This document shows, piece after piece, positions 23,674 to 32,066 of a stretch of 32,066 nt of DNA. The stretch spans positions 1-32,066 of the forward strand of contig CADDZA010000012.1 of NCBI GenBank assembly GCA_902812435.1, given 5' to 3'. This DNA comes from Clostridia bacterium. GTDB lineage: Bacteria > Bacillota > DSM-12270 > Thermacetogeniales > Thermacetogeniaceae. The position numbers and the translations under genes were made by a program. Below the pieces are notes generated by a model. It saw only the letters and a list, made by a program, of their open reading frames with translations. It was not told the origin of the DNA and did no database searches. How positions within the stretch are numbered: position 1 is the first letter of the stretch; every line of letters starts with the position of its first letter.

Positions 23674-25002
23674 TTGCAGAACAGATTCGAGTATAATTTC
23701 GCTCGTTTTGTTCACATCCTGCGCCACCTGGGAATCAAGGTCAGCACCGGGGAAACAATCACTGCCCTGAGAGCGTTGGAACTTGTCGACCTTTTGAATA
23801 AGGAACACGTTAAGGCTGCCCTGGCCGCCACCTTGATAAAAAATCCCGATGAACAGCCCATTTTTGCTCAAGCCTTTGAAAGCTTTTTTACCGTTCCTGA
23901 AGTTAAGCAGCAACAACGTGAGGAATGGGAGAAAAGAAAGGCCGAAGGGCTTCGCTTGATTGAAGAAGCCGAGCACGACCTGGTCTATGAGGGTGAAACC
24001 CTTGCCCTTACGGACGAGGAAAAGCTTTTCTATGCCCAGCTTCCGGAGGATGAGAAAAAAAGGATCAAGAAATATCTTGAATCAAGCAAGCTACCCGATG
24101 ACCGCTATCACTCGTTCAAACCGATGCTCGAATACCAGATACGCGGTACACTGCGTTACTGGAAGCAGCGGCTTGGGGAAGAGGACGATAACTACTACAT
24201 CCCCAGTTTAAAAGTTGACGACGAAGTCCTGGCGTCGATTATTCGGGAACTGGGTGAAGATGACAGCAATCTGCTTTATGAAGACATGAAAAAAATCCGA
24301 GAGCGGGACCTGCCGCATGTTACCAATATACTTAAATTGCTTTCGCGCAAACTCGCCACAAAGATTTCCCGGCGCTATCGAATGAGTAAAAAGGTGGTCA
24401 AAATCGATCTCCGCCGCAGCATCAAGGCCAACGTGAGATATGGGGGCATTATTTTTAAGCTCCATTATAAGCAAAAGAGGATTCAGAAACCGGATATCAT
24501 GCTCATCTGCGATGTTTCCGGCTCCATGGCGCGCTATGCGGCATTTGTGATCCAGTTTATTTACGGGTTAAGCTCCGTTGTAAAAAATATTGAGAGTTTT
24601 ATATTTGCAGAAGAACTGGAATATGTAACCCCGTACTTTATGAAAATTCGCCCATTTGAGGAGACCATGGTGGAACTGATGGGCAAAAGCAAGATCTGGG
24701 GAAAGGGCACGAATTTCAATAAGTCACTCAAAACATTGCGGGAAAGCTATCCCCTGCTACTCAATTCAAACACCGTCGTGATCATCCTCAGTGATACCAA
24801 AACCCTGGAGATTGATCAGGCGGCGCAGGAACTGTCAAAGTTGAAAAAATCCGTAAAAGACATCATCTGGCTCAACACCCTACCCTTTAATGAGTGGAAG
24901 GACCTGCAATCAGTAGCAGCCTTTCAGTGTCATTGCCAGATGTATGAATGCTACACCCTGGCACACCTTGAGAAGATTATTAGGAAACAATTCATTCATT
25001 AA
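23674..25002 (+). CDS. VWA-domain CoxE-family protein, copy 1
   Basis: A 442-residue protein with a helical, charged N-terminal half (coiled-coil-prone around 75-135) and a C-terminal von Willebrand A domain. The metal-ion-dependent adhesion site is complete: DVSGS at 280-284, Thr in GKGTNFNKS and Asp in LSDTKT. The start is TTG, with AAGGGACGGAG upstream. It pairs with the MoxR ATPase in front. CoxE helps activate Mo-Cu CO dehydrogenase in carboxydotrophs, but no such enzyme lies in this window. A conserved RYRMSKKVVKIDLRRSIK segment before the VWA domain is also present in copy 2. Confidence 0.92.
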   Translation: MQNRFEYNFARFVHILRHLGIKVSTGETITALRALELVDLLNKEHVKAALAATLIKNPDEQPIFAQAFESFFTVPEVKQQQREEWEKRKAEGLRLIEEAEHDLVYEGETLALTDEEKLFYAQLPEDEKKRIKKYLESSKLPDDRYHSFKPMLEYQIRGTLRYWKQRLGEEDDNYYIPSLKVDDEVLASIIRELGEDDSNLLYEDMKKIRERDLPHVTNILKLLSRKLATKISRRYRMSKKVVKIDLRRSIKANVRYGGIIFKLHYKQKRIQKPDIMLICDVSGSMARYAAFVIQFIYGLSSVVKNIESFIFAEELEYVTPYFMKIRPFEETMVELMGKSKIWGKGTNFNKSLKTLRESYPLLLNSNTVVIILSDTKTLEIDQAAQELSKLKKSVKDIIWLNTLPFNEWKDLQSVAAFQCHCQMYECYTLAHLEKIIRKQFIH

Positions 25003-25018
25003 GGGAGCATAAAATCCT

Positions 25019-25777
25019 GTGAAAGCCGATTACCATCTCAATTACGTTAAGCTGGCGCCTCTCTACGATGCCTTCATGGAAGGGATCGACTACGAGGGGT
25101 GGGTAAGCTATGTGGAAGAGATCATCGCTAAATTTGGCGGCAACGTCCATAAAGTTGCAGATCTCGCCTGTGGAACCGGGAATTCGACCTTTCCCTGGGC
25201 GTTGCGGGGCTACCGTAGCTGGGGCATTGACCTGTCGGCAGAAATGCTCAAAATTGCCCGTAAAAAAGCAGAGGAAAAACAATTAAAAATCGAATTTTTA
25301 TGCCAGGACCTGCGCCGGATGCATCTGGAAGAGCCTGTTAATCTGGCGGTATGTTTTCAAGACGGATTCAACTACCTCCTGGATCCGGGGGATCTCACGG
25401 AGGCCTTCCGGGCAGTTTACAGGAACCTCACAAAAGAAGGCTTTTTTATTTTTGATCTCAACTACCTCCCCCGGATTGTCCCCCAGGACAATGAGATTTC
25501 ATTTATAGAGGATGATTATTATTCCATGGTCTGGCGGGCCCGCTTTTTGGAAGAGGAACAGGTTTGGGAAATAGAAGTGAACGGGCAGATAAAAAACCTG
25601 CCTGTTGGCCAGAACACCTTTTATGAAAAACATAAGGAAAGGATTTATGAAACCGGTGAGGTATGGTCTCTGCTGACCGCCCAGAATTTTACGATACTAG
25701 GAACATACCAGGCTTTTACCTTTGACCCGCCCCATCATCAAACTCCCAAAATTGTCGTCGTTGCGCAAAAAGCATAG
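25019..25777 (+). CDS. SAM-dependent class I methyltransferase
   Basis: A 252-residue methyltransferase. Motif I is VADLACGTGNSTFP (about residues 43-56), followed by the acidic strand SWGIDLSAEMLKIARKKA, LEFLCQDLRRM-like motif II and a post-motif region FFIFDLN. The substrate cannot be assigned. The start is GTG at 25019, 16 bp after the VWA gene, with AAGGGAG rather far upstream. It continues the same transcript; any link to the MoxR-VWA pair is only positional. Family length is typical for YrrT/UbiE-like enzymes. Confidence 0.88.
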   Translation: MKADYHLNYVKLAPLYDAFMEGIDYEGWVSYVEEIIAKFGGNVHKVADLACGTGNSTFPWALRGYRSWGIDLSAEMLKIARKKAEEKQLKIEFLCQDLRRMHLEEPVNLAVCFQDGFNYLLDPGDLTEAFRAVYRNLTKEGFFIFDLNYLPRIVPQDNEISFIEDDYYSMVWRARFLEEEQVWEIEVNGQIKNLPVGQNTFYEKHKERIYETGEVWSLLTAQNFTILGTYQAFTFDPPHHQTPKIVVVAQKA

Positions 25778-25835
25778 AAACGAACATCCTGGTTCATTAT
25801 TTTTATCAAAATATTTAAGGAAAGGAAAAGAATAG

Positions 25836-26570
25836 ATGCAGCCGTTTCTTTGCGCCATTACATTCTTAACACGAATTCCAATTCCGGTAAAATGCAACTA
25901 CACTCCGGAAAATTTCGCGGGAAGCGTTTACTTTTTCCCCGTCATCGGCCTCATTCTCGGTGGAATTTTAGGTGGAAGCTGGTTTGGCTTAAAACAACTT
26001 TTTCCGCCAATAATAACTGGAGCGTTAATTCTTTTAATCCATATTCTCTTAACGGGAGGTCTTCACCTAGACGGATTGATGGATACATTGGACGGGTTAG
26101 GTGGAGGCAAGGATAAGGAACAGAGACTGGCCATTATGAAGGACAGCCGTGTAGGGGCATTTGGCGTGCAGGGGGCAATACTCAACTGCATCTTGAAATT
26201 CAGCGTTTATACCCAGTTGACTATACCCCTGCTGCCTTTACTGATCATAACGCCGATGATAGGAAGACAGGCATTGGTCTTGGTGCAAGTGTTCTTTCCT
26301 TATGCACGTTCCCAAGGACTCGGAAGCCTTTTTACCGTTTATGGTGATTATAAAAAGTTTGCCATTACAACGGCTATCACACTTTTAATCACGATTGTTT
26401 CGTTGAAAATAACGGGTGCCATATTGCTTCTTTTAAGCTACATCTTTGCTCCAGTTATCGGTGCACTGATCAGCCGTCTCTTGGACGGTTTGACAGGGGA
26501 CACTTATGGGGCCACCTGTGAACTCACAGAACTTTTTCTTCTTATGGTGGGTTTTCTGCTGCTGCGCTAA
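25836..26570 (+). CDS. cobS: Adenosylcobinamide-GDP ribazoletransferase
   Basis: A 244-residue multi-pass membrane enzyme that joins adenosylcobinamide-GDP with alpha-ribazole (or its phosphate) to make cobalamin. Family signatures are FLTRIPIP near the start, FFPVIGLILGG, the acidic motif GGLHLDGLMDTLDGLGGGKD (about residues 75-95) and IMKDSRVGAFG. At least five membrane segments are visible. The ATG follows AAGGAAAGG. It is followed after 30 bp by the alpha-ribazole phosphatase gene, the usual pairing. No other cobalamin genes lie in the window, and no B12 riboswitch is seen upstream. Confidence 0.95.
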   Translation: MQPFLCAITFLTRIPIPVKCNYTPENFAGSVYFFPVIGLILGGILGGSWFGLKQLFPPIITGALILLIHILLTGGLHLDGLMDTLDGLGGGKDKEQRLAIMKDSRVGAFGVQGAILNCILKFSVYTQLTIPLLPLLIITPMIGRQALVLVQVFFPYARSQGLGSLFTVYGDYKKFAITTAITLLITIVSLKITGAILLLLSYIFAPVIGALISRLLDGLTGDTYGATCELTELFLLMVGFLLLR

Positions 26571-26600
26571 AATCGAGCACAAGAGGGGGGATATCATCTT

Positions 26601-27212
26601 TTGACAAGATTATTTCTGGTGAGACATGGTCAAACTCTCTGGAACCATACTGCCCGGTACCAGGGGCATACTGATATTGAACTGAGCGAAACAGGGCGCA
26701 GACAGGCTAATGCTCTGGCTCAACGGCTCGCCAAAGAGACGATCCATGCGGTTTATGCAAGCGACCTTAAAAGGGCCCTGGAAACTGCAAAAATCCTGGC
26801 AGTGCCGCACAACCTGCCGGTTCAATCATTAACGGATTTGCGTGAGATAAACTTTGGGGTATGGGAAGGATTAACCTTTGATGAAATCAGAATGCGCTAT
26901 AAGGATCTGGCTGACAGGTGGCACGTGTCTCCTGCGACGGTCAAAATACCGGAGGGGGAAACATTTCAAGAAGTTAAGGAGAGGGCGTATAAAGTTATCC
27001 TGGAATTAGTTCAAAAGCACGATCCCGGAACAATTATCGTGGTCACCCACGGCGGAACCATCAGAACAATAGTCTGTGCCCTGCTTGGTCTTGACTTAAA
27101 TAATGCATTCCGCATTCGCCAGGATAATGGTGCTCTTAACATCATCGAGTTCTACGAAGATTATGGAATCCTCTGCCTGTTAAACGACACCACGCACATT
27201 GCAATTTCCTAA
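26601..27212 (+). CDS. cobC: Histidine phosphatase, probable alpha-ribazole phosphatase
   Basis: A 203-residue phosphoglycerate-mutase-like phosphatase. The catalytic LVRHGQT is at residues 6-12 (His9), with SDLKRALETA, REINFGVWEG and the second histidine in VVTHGGTIR. Alpha-ribazole phosphatase removes the 5'-phosphate during assembly of the cobalamin lower ligand. The family is broad, but position directly after cobS supports this specific call. The start is TTG, with GAGGGGGG about 11 nt upstream. It ends before the guaB promoter; no obvious terminator intervenes. Confidence 0.88.
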   Translation: MTRLFLVRHGQTLWNHTARYQGHTDIELSETGRRQANALAQRLAKETIHAVYASDLKRALETAKILAVPHNLPVQSLTDLREINFGVWEGLTFDEIRMRYKDLADRWHVSPATVKIPEGETFQEVKERAYKVILELVQKHDPGTIIVVTHGGTIRTIVCALLGLDLNNAFRIRQDNGALNIIEFYEDYGILCLLNDTTHIAIS

Positions 27213-27237
27213 AATGGACACATCAGGTGGTGGATTA

Positions 27238-27266
27238 TTGTCTCTTTCTGCTAATGATGATACAAT
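27238..27266 (+). promoter_or_regulatory. guaB: Sigma-A promoter of guaB
   Basis: TTGTCT (27238-27243), a 17-nt spacer and TACAAT (27261-27266), 43 bp before the start codon. No guanine riboswitch or PurR-box pair was recognised between promoter and gene. Confidence 0.7.
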
Positions 27267-27281
27267 GAAATTTAATATTGA

Positions 27282-28763
<1,482 letters not shown>

Positions 28764-28799
28764 ACTTTTTGCAAGAAACTCGGGGAGAGACTGCCGAAA

Positions 28800-29669
28800 A
28801 TGTTCGGTTCGGTTGAAGAGCTTCAGAAAAAACTGGCCGCTTGTGATTATATAACGGATCGTCACGTTGTGACTATTGTATATCTTGCTCTCAAACTTCA
28901 GAAGCCGTTACTGGTAGAAGGTCCGGCCGGTGTTGGCAAAACCGAACTCGCAAAGGTGCTGGCACAAGCCACCAATAGCCGGTTGATACGACTCCAGTGT
29001 TACGAAGGGCTTGATGAAGCCAAGGCTTTGTACGAATGGAATTACCAGAAGCAGCTACTGCGTCTTCACGTTGCCCAAACCCAGAGCAAGGACTGGGAAG
29101 AAGCCAAGCAGGATATATTCACTCCTGAATTCCTTTTAAGGCGCCCACTTCTTGAAGCCTTGTCGTCTGAGGAACCCGTCGTTTTATTAATTGATGAGGT
29201 AGACAAGAGTGACGAAGAATTCGAGAGCTTTCTGCTGGAAATCCTCTCCGATTATCAGGTAACCATACCTGAACTGGGAACAGTTAGGTCCAACCACATT
29301 CCGGTTGTTGTCCTTACCAGTAACAGTTCCCGGGAGTTTGGGGACGCCCTAAAAAGAAGATGCATTCATCTTTATCTCGACTATCCGACCTTCGAACGGG
29401 AACTCGATATCATTCACCTGAAGGTTCCCGGTATTAAAGATTGCCTGGCACAGCAAATTGTCAGTTTTGTACAGGTATTGAGAAAACAAAGACTTAAAAA
29501 AGCACCGAGTATTGCTGAAACCATTGACTGGGCAAGATCAATTATGACCCTGGGTAGCAAGGTGGTTGATGAGGAAATCGTCCAGGGTACCTTGAACATA
29601 TTATTAAAATACCAAAGCGATATTGACAAGATTTACAATAAAGTATCATCCCTTCTACCCAAAATGTAG
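28800..29669 (+). CDS. MoxR-type AAA+ ATPase, copy 2
   Basis: A 289-residue paralogue of the ATPase at 22754. Walker A GPAGVGKT is at 41-48, Walker B is VVLLIDEVDKSDEE, and the shared LIRLQCYEGLDE and ALYEWNYQ blocks are kept, with similarity along the whole chain. The ATG at 28800 has only a GGGGAG site about 12 nt away. It follows guaB after 36 bp without a terminator, so it may be transcribed from the guaB promoter. A VWA partner follows, as in copy 1. Confidence 0.93.
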   Translation: MFGSVEELQKKLAACDYITDRHVVTIVYLALKLQKPLLVEGPAGVGKTELAKVLAQATNSRLIRLQCYEGLDEAKALYEWNYQKQLLRLHVAQTQSKDWEEAKQDIFTPEFLLRRPLLEALSSEEPVVLLIDEVDKSDEEFESFLLEILSDYQVTIPELGTVRSNHIPVVVLTSNSSREFGDALKRRCIHLYLDYPTFERELDIIHLKVPGIKDCLAQQIVSFVQVLRKQRLKKAPSIAETIDWARSIMTLGSKVVDEEIVQGTLNILLKYQSDIDKIYNKVSSLLPKM

Positions 29670-29671
29670 CG

Positions 29672-29689
29672 ATAAAATAGCGATTTTAT
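29672..29689. repeat. Small hairpin between MoxR copy 2 and its VWA gene
   Basis: A perfect 7-bp inverted repeat, ataaaat (29672-29678) with attttat (29683-29689), and loop agcg, directly after the MoxR stop. With no T run it is not a terminator; it may be an RNA-processing or stability element. Confidence 0.4.
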
Positions 29690-29714
29690 AGGGAAACTTT
29701 TTATAGGGAAACTT
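29685..29714. repeat. Tandem 15-bp duplication of the ribosome-binding region
   Basis: tttatagggaaactt occurs twice in a row (29685-29699, 29700-29714), ending at the ATG of the VWA gene. Each copy carries an AGGG site; only the second is correctly spaced. Confidence 0.85.
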
Positions 29715-31115
29715 ATGGAAGAAAAAATTTTAGAATTTGGCCGGCTTTTGCGTAAAGGCGGTCTTAGTATTTCTTTTTCACAGATCGCCGACGCTCTACG
29801 CGCCACTGCCGAGGTAGGCTTTCAATTTAAAGACTTTTATCAGGCACTCGCTTGCACCATGATTTGTGAGAAGGCAGACAAGCCCCTGTTTGACAAAATG
29901 TTTCGCCTTTTTTTCTTGACCCTCCCGGTATCCCAGCATGATAGAAAGAACGGGGATGGTCAGTTGGTGAACACGGAAAACGCAGGCTATTTTATCGAAC
30001 TGGCCAGGTCTGCCGAAGGCATCGGCCAAGGCAGGGGTGGAGGGGCATCTCCGGCCCTATTGCTGGTAAAGGCGGTACGGGACGGAAATTATTCCTTGCT
30101 CAACCAACTCGCTCAATTAGCTTTTAAAAGCCTCGGCAATTCCAAACGCGAAGATCTGGCCAACCTAGAACAGCTAATCGTTCAGGCTAAAGTATCCATC
30201 GGTTGGTACGAAGCCGTAAACCGGCTGGAGCGCATCAGGGAAAAGGAAAAAGTCAATGAGATCACATATTCCAGATGGCTGGAATGCCTGAATTATTTGG
30301 AGGATCGCATAAAAGAACTCTTGGAAGAGTATTTCGTCATAACTTTTGGTCAGGATGCCCTGGAAGAAATAGCGTCTGCGGCCAACATCAGGGAAAAGGA
30401 ATTTTACCAGCTCAATAACATTGAAATCGATGAAATTCGGAAGCGAATCACAAAACTGGCGCGTAAGTTGGCCTCAAAGTATGCACGTCGCTATCGGAGG
30501 GCGAAACACGGCGAAATTGACATGAGAAGAACCGTAAGAAACGCCCTCAAGACGGGCGGAACACCGGTTTGCTTGAGGTATCGTAAAAAAAAGCTCAGCA
30601 AACCGGAAATCGTGCTCTTATGTGATGTATCGGGCTCGGTAGCGGTTTTCAGTGAGTTTATGCTGCAGTTGGTCTATACGATCCAAAACAGGTTCAGGTC
30701 AGTGCGGTCTTTTTTATTTGTTGACAGGATTGAAGAGGTGACGAATTACTTCCATAACAAAGACATCGAGGCCGCTCTGCAGGAGGCCTTTTCAAAAGCC
30801 CATTTTTCATATTCGGGCTTTTCAGATTATGGGAAAGTATTTACTATATTTGCTACCAAATACCTTAGCAGCATTTCACCTAAGAGTACTCTGATTATTC
30901 TCGGTGATGCAAGAAACAATTGGCGTTCTGACGAAAAGGATTTCTTAAAACAAATTTCTGAACACGTGAGAAAGGTTTTATGGTTCAATCCGCAGCCTCA
31001 AAGCACCTGGGATTCAGAGGACAGCATCATGAAGGTATATGCTCCTTACTGCAGACAGGTTTTTGAATGCCGCAACCTTGCACAATTGGAGGAAGTCATC
31101 GAAGCAATCCTTTGA
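29715..31115 (+). CDS. VWA-domain CoxE-family protein, copy 2
   Basis: A 466-residue paralogue of the VWA protein at 23674, with a longer and more diverged N-terminal half. The metal site opens with DVSGS at 304-308, but the Thr-bearing loop of copy 1 (GKGTNF) reads SGFSDYG here, so the usual Thr appears replaced; the later Asp is kept (LGDARN). The YRRAKHGEIDMRRTVRNALK segment before the domain matches copy 1. The ATG is set by the AGGG site in the duplicated leader. It is the partner of MoxR copy 2; the client is unknown. Confidence 0.92.
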   Translation: MEEKILEFGRLLRKGGLSISFSQIADALRATAEVGFQFKDFYQALACTMICEKADKPLFDKMFRLFFLTLPVSQHDRKNGDGQLVNTENAGYFIELARSAEGIGQGRGGGASPALLLVKAVRDGNYSLLNQLAQLAFKSLGNSKREDLANLEQLIVQAKVSIGWYEAVNRLERIREKEKVNEITYSRWLECLNYLEDRIKELLEEYFVITFGQDALEEIASAANIREKEFYQLNNIEIDEIRKRITKLARKLASKYARRYRRAKHGEIDMRRTVRNALKTGGTPVCLRYRKKKLSKPEIVLLCDVSGSVAVFSEFMLQLVYTIQNRFRSVRSFLFVDRIEEVTNYFHNKDIEAALQEAFSKAHFSYSGFSDYGKVFTIFATKYLSSISPKSTLIILGDARNNWRSDEKDFLKQISEHVRKVLWFNPQPQSTWDSEDSIMKVYAPYCRQVFECRNLAQLEEVIEAIL

Positions 31116-31141
31116 CAAAGGTACAAAACGAAATTACATTT

Positions 31142-31180
31142 CGCCGAACAATAGTCCGTCGAATTGGCGGTATTTTTTAT
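31142..31180 (+). terminator. Probable terminator after the second MoxR-VWA pair
   Basis: gccgaa (31143-31148) can pair with ttggc (31164-31168) with one bulge, followed by TATTTTTTATT. A separate 6-bp hairpin (31129-31134 with 31138-31143) lies just before it. The stem is weak but the T run is good. Confidence 0.45.
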
Positions 31181-31280
31181 TTGACAGCAGAGAAAATATA
31201 TGTTAATTTTATATTAAGTAATTGTTAAGCTTGGTTAAATAATATTAAAATTAATTAAATAACATTAAGCTTGTATTAAG
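31181..31280 (+). promoter_or_regulatory. mgtC upstream region with eight helically phased TTAA motifs
   Basis: TTAA occurs at 31203, 31214, 31225, 31235, 31245, 31255, 31265 and 31276, that is at steps of 11, 11, 10, 10, 10, 10 and 11 bp, several as TTAAG. Direct repeats at one helical turn are typical of sites for OmpR/PhoB-type response regulators such as PhoP. A TTGACA at 31181-31186 has no good -10 partner. The identity of the regulator is inference; intrinsic bending is an alternative. Confidence 0.6.
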
Positions 31281-31309
31281 TTTAGATAAATATTTTGGGA
31301 GGGGCCGAA

Positions 31310-31786
31310 ATGCTTTCATACACAGAGATAATTATTCGTATGTTTATTTCTCTCCTAGTCGGTTTGATCATCGGTTACGAACGGACAAGGCACCAGAAAC
31401 CCGCCGGTATCAGAACTTACTCCCTTGTATGTATTGGTTCAACCCTGTTCATGGTAGTTAGTGCTTATGGACTCCACACCAACCCAATCATTGAAGGCTT
31501 TCGCATGGATCCAGGACGGATTGCCGCACAGATTGTCACCGGCATCGGTTTTTTAGGTGCAGGCGTTATCTGGAAGGATAGGGGCACTGTCAGGGGATTG
31601 ACAACAGCGGCTAATTTATGGGTTACAGCTGGATTGGGCATGGCAATTGGCCTGGGGTTATATTTTTTGACTTTAGTAAGCGTTGTCTGTATCTTCCTCG
31701 CCTTGTACAGCTCTCCCATTCTCTGCCACCTGGGTCTTTTGAAATATCCTGAAGAGGTAACGGATAAAAGAATAGAAAATTTTTAA
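31310..31786 (+). CDS. MgtC/SapB-family membrane protein
   Basis: A 158-residue membrane protein of the MgtC/SapB family. It has the conserved N-terminal helix with IGYERTRHQKPAGIRTYSLV, then DPGRIAAQIVTGIGFLGAGVIWKD and VRGLTTAANLWVTAGLGMA, giving about four membrane segments. It lacks the C-terminal ACT-like domain of Salmonella MgtC. Family members are linked to low magnesium, acid or phosphate stress and ATP synthase control, but the biochemical role is not settled. The ATG at 31310 follows TTGGGAGGGG. It stands alone behind the phased TTAA region and ends before a large hairpin. Confidence 0.93.
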   Translation: MLSYTEIIIRMFISLLVGLIIGYERTRHQKPAGIRTYSLVCIGSTLFMVVSAYGLHTNPIIEGFRMDPGRIAAQIVTGIGFLGAGVIWKDRGTVRGLTTAANLWVTAGLGMAIGLGLYFLTLVSVVCIFLALYSSPILCHLGLLKYPEEVTDKRIENF

Positions 31787-31803
31787 TTTAAAAAAACAAT
31801 ACC

Positions 31804-31890
31804 GAAGGTCGCCTCACTTCTCTTCGCTGGTCAGGCTATTTAAGTAACGACCGATTACTTAACAGGAAGTGAGAGCGACCTTCTGTTTTT
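31804..31890 (+). terminator. Large composite hairpin and terminator after mgtC
   Basis: The outer stem pairs 31804-31820 with 31866-31883 over 17 bp with a single bulged A (31874). An inner perfect 8-bp hairpin pairs ttaagtaa (31840-31847) with ttacttaa (31855-31862). The right arm runs into TGTTTTTATT, so it can act as a terminator, though it is much longer than needed. Confidence 0.7.
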
Positions 31891-32066
31891 ATTATTACCG
31901 AGAACCACAGATAATATTCAAACAATAATAACTTAAAGTTAAACCGGAGTTCGACAGCCCATAGACAAACAGAAGGCCGCAAGCCGCATGGGACACGGAA
32001 TTCAGGGAATACGTTTTCAGAGGCGTGTTACTAGGCGTTTTGTTTGCCTGCGGGATTTATGGAGAA
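31891..32066 (+). other. Window-end region with a possible partial membrane-protein reading frame
   Basis: No complete gene. One frame from about 31968 to the edge is open and reads EYVFRGVLLGVLFACGIYGE at its end, a possible first membrane helix loosely like the start of OPT-type oligopeptide transporters. No convincing start codon or ribosome binding site lies between the last in-frame stop and that helix, so it may be a degenerate or mis-started gene. Continuation beyond the window is needed to decide. Confidence 0.2.

Noticed and set aside
25781-25805. A terminator between the methyltransferase and cobS genes
   Set aside because: Only a 4-bp stem (gaac with gttc) precedes a broken T run; too weak to support.

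Overview
The window comes from the chromosome of a spore-forming, low-to-mid-GC Firmicute, most like the Clostridia around Peptococcaceae/Thermoanaerobacterales. The reasons are an almost gap-free run of Gram-positive housekeeping genes (rnj, tepA, ylzJ, ftsK/spoIIIE, rodZ, rimO, cinA, thpR, recA, rny, ymdB, spoVS), a Gram-positive LexA box at recA, strong AGGAGG ribosome binding sites, frequent TTG/GTG starts and textbook sigma-A promoters. No rRNA, tRNA, CRISPR array, transposase or phage gene was seen.

Layout. 1-1850: RNase J, behind a hairpin that can mask an upstream ribosome binding site. 1854-4932 (minus strand): a four-gene accessory operon made of a kinase-less receptor-like membrane protein, AgrB peptidase, a 43-residue AgrD pro-peptide that overlaps the end of agrB, and a membrane GGDEF/HD-GYP protein. 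This agr-type peptide signal joined to c-di-GMP turnover is the most interesting system in the window. 5010-6564: a macrodomain protein, then ylzJ and tepA on the minus strand, inverted relative to rnj and ftsK.

6653-15258 (plus): FtsK/SpoIIIE, a 48-residue orphan HTH, RodZ, RimO, a two-gene unit of a secreted-anchored protein plus an FtsH-like protease without its extracytoplasmic domain, CinA and ThpR. 15276-20195: recA (consensus promoter plus LexA box), rny (long structured leader, terminator-like hairpin, odd start codon), a possible small RNA of about 75 nt, a hypothetical gene, YmdB and SpoVS. 20212-31115: M19 dipeptidase, PHP phosphoesterase, LysM-NlpC/P60 hydrolase, then two paralogous MoxR-VWA pairs bracketing a methyltransferase, cobS, cobC and guaB. 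31181-31786: an MgtC-family membrane protein behind eight TTAA motifs spaced 10-11 bp. The last 280 bases hold a large composite hairpin and an unresolved partial reading frame.

Working together: rnj and rny encode the two main RNases of Gram-positive mRNA decay; ftsK, rodZ, ymdB and spoVS link to division, shape and sporulation; recA and cinA belong to DNA repair and competence; cobS and cobC carry late steps of cobalamin assembly. All functions are read from sequence motifs and remembered family features. No database search was run.
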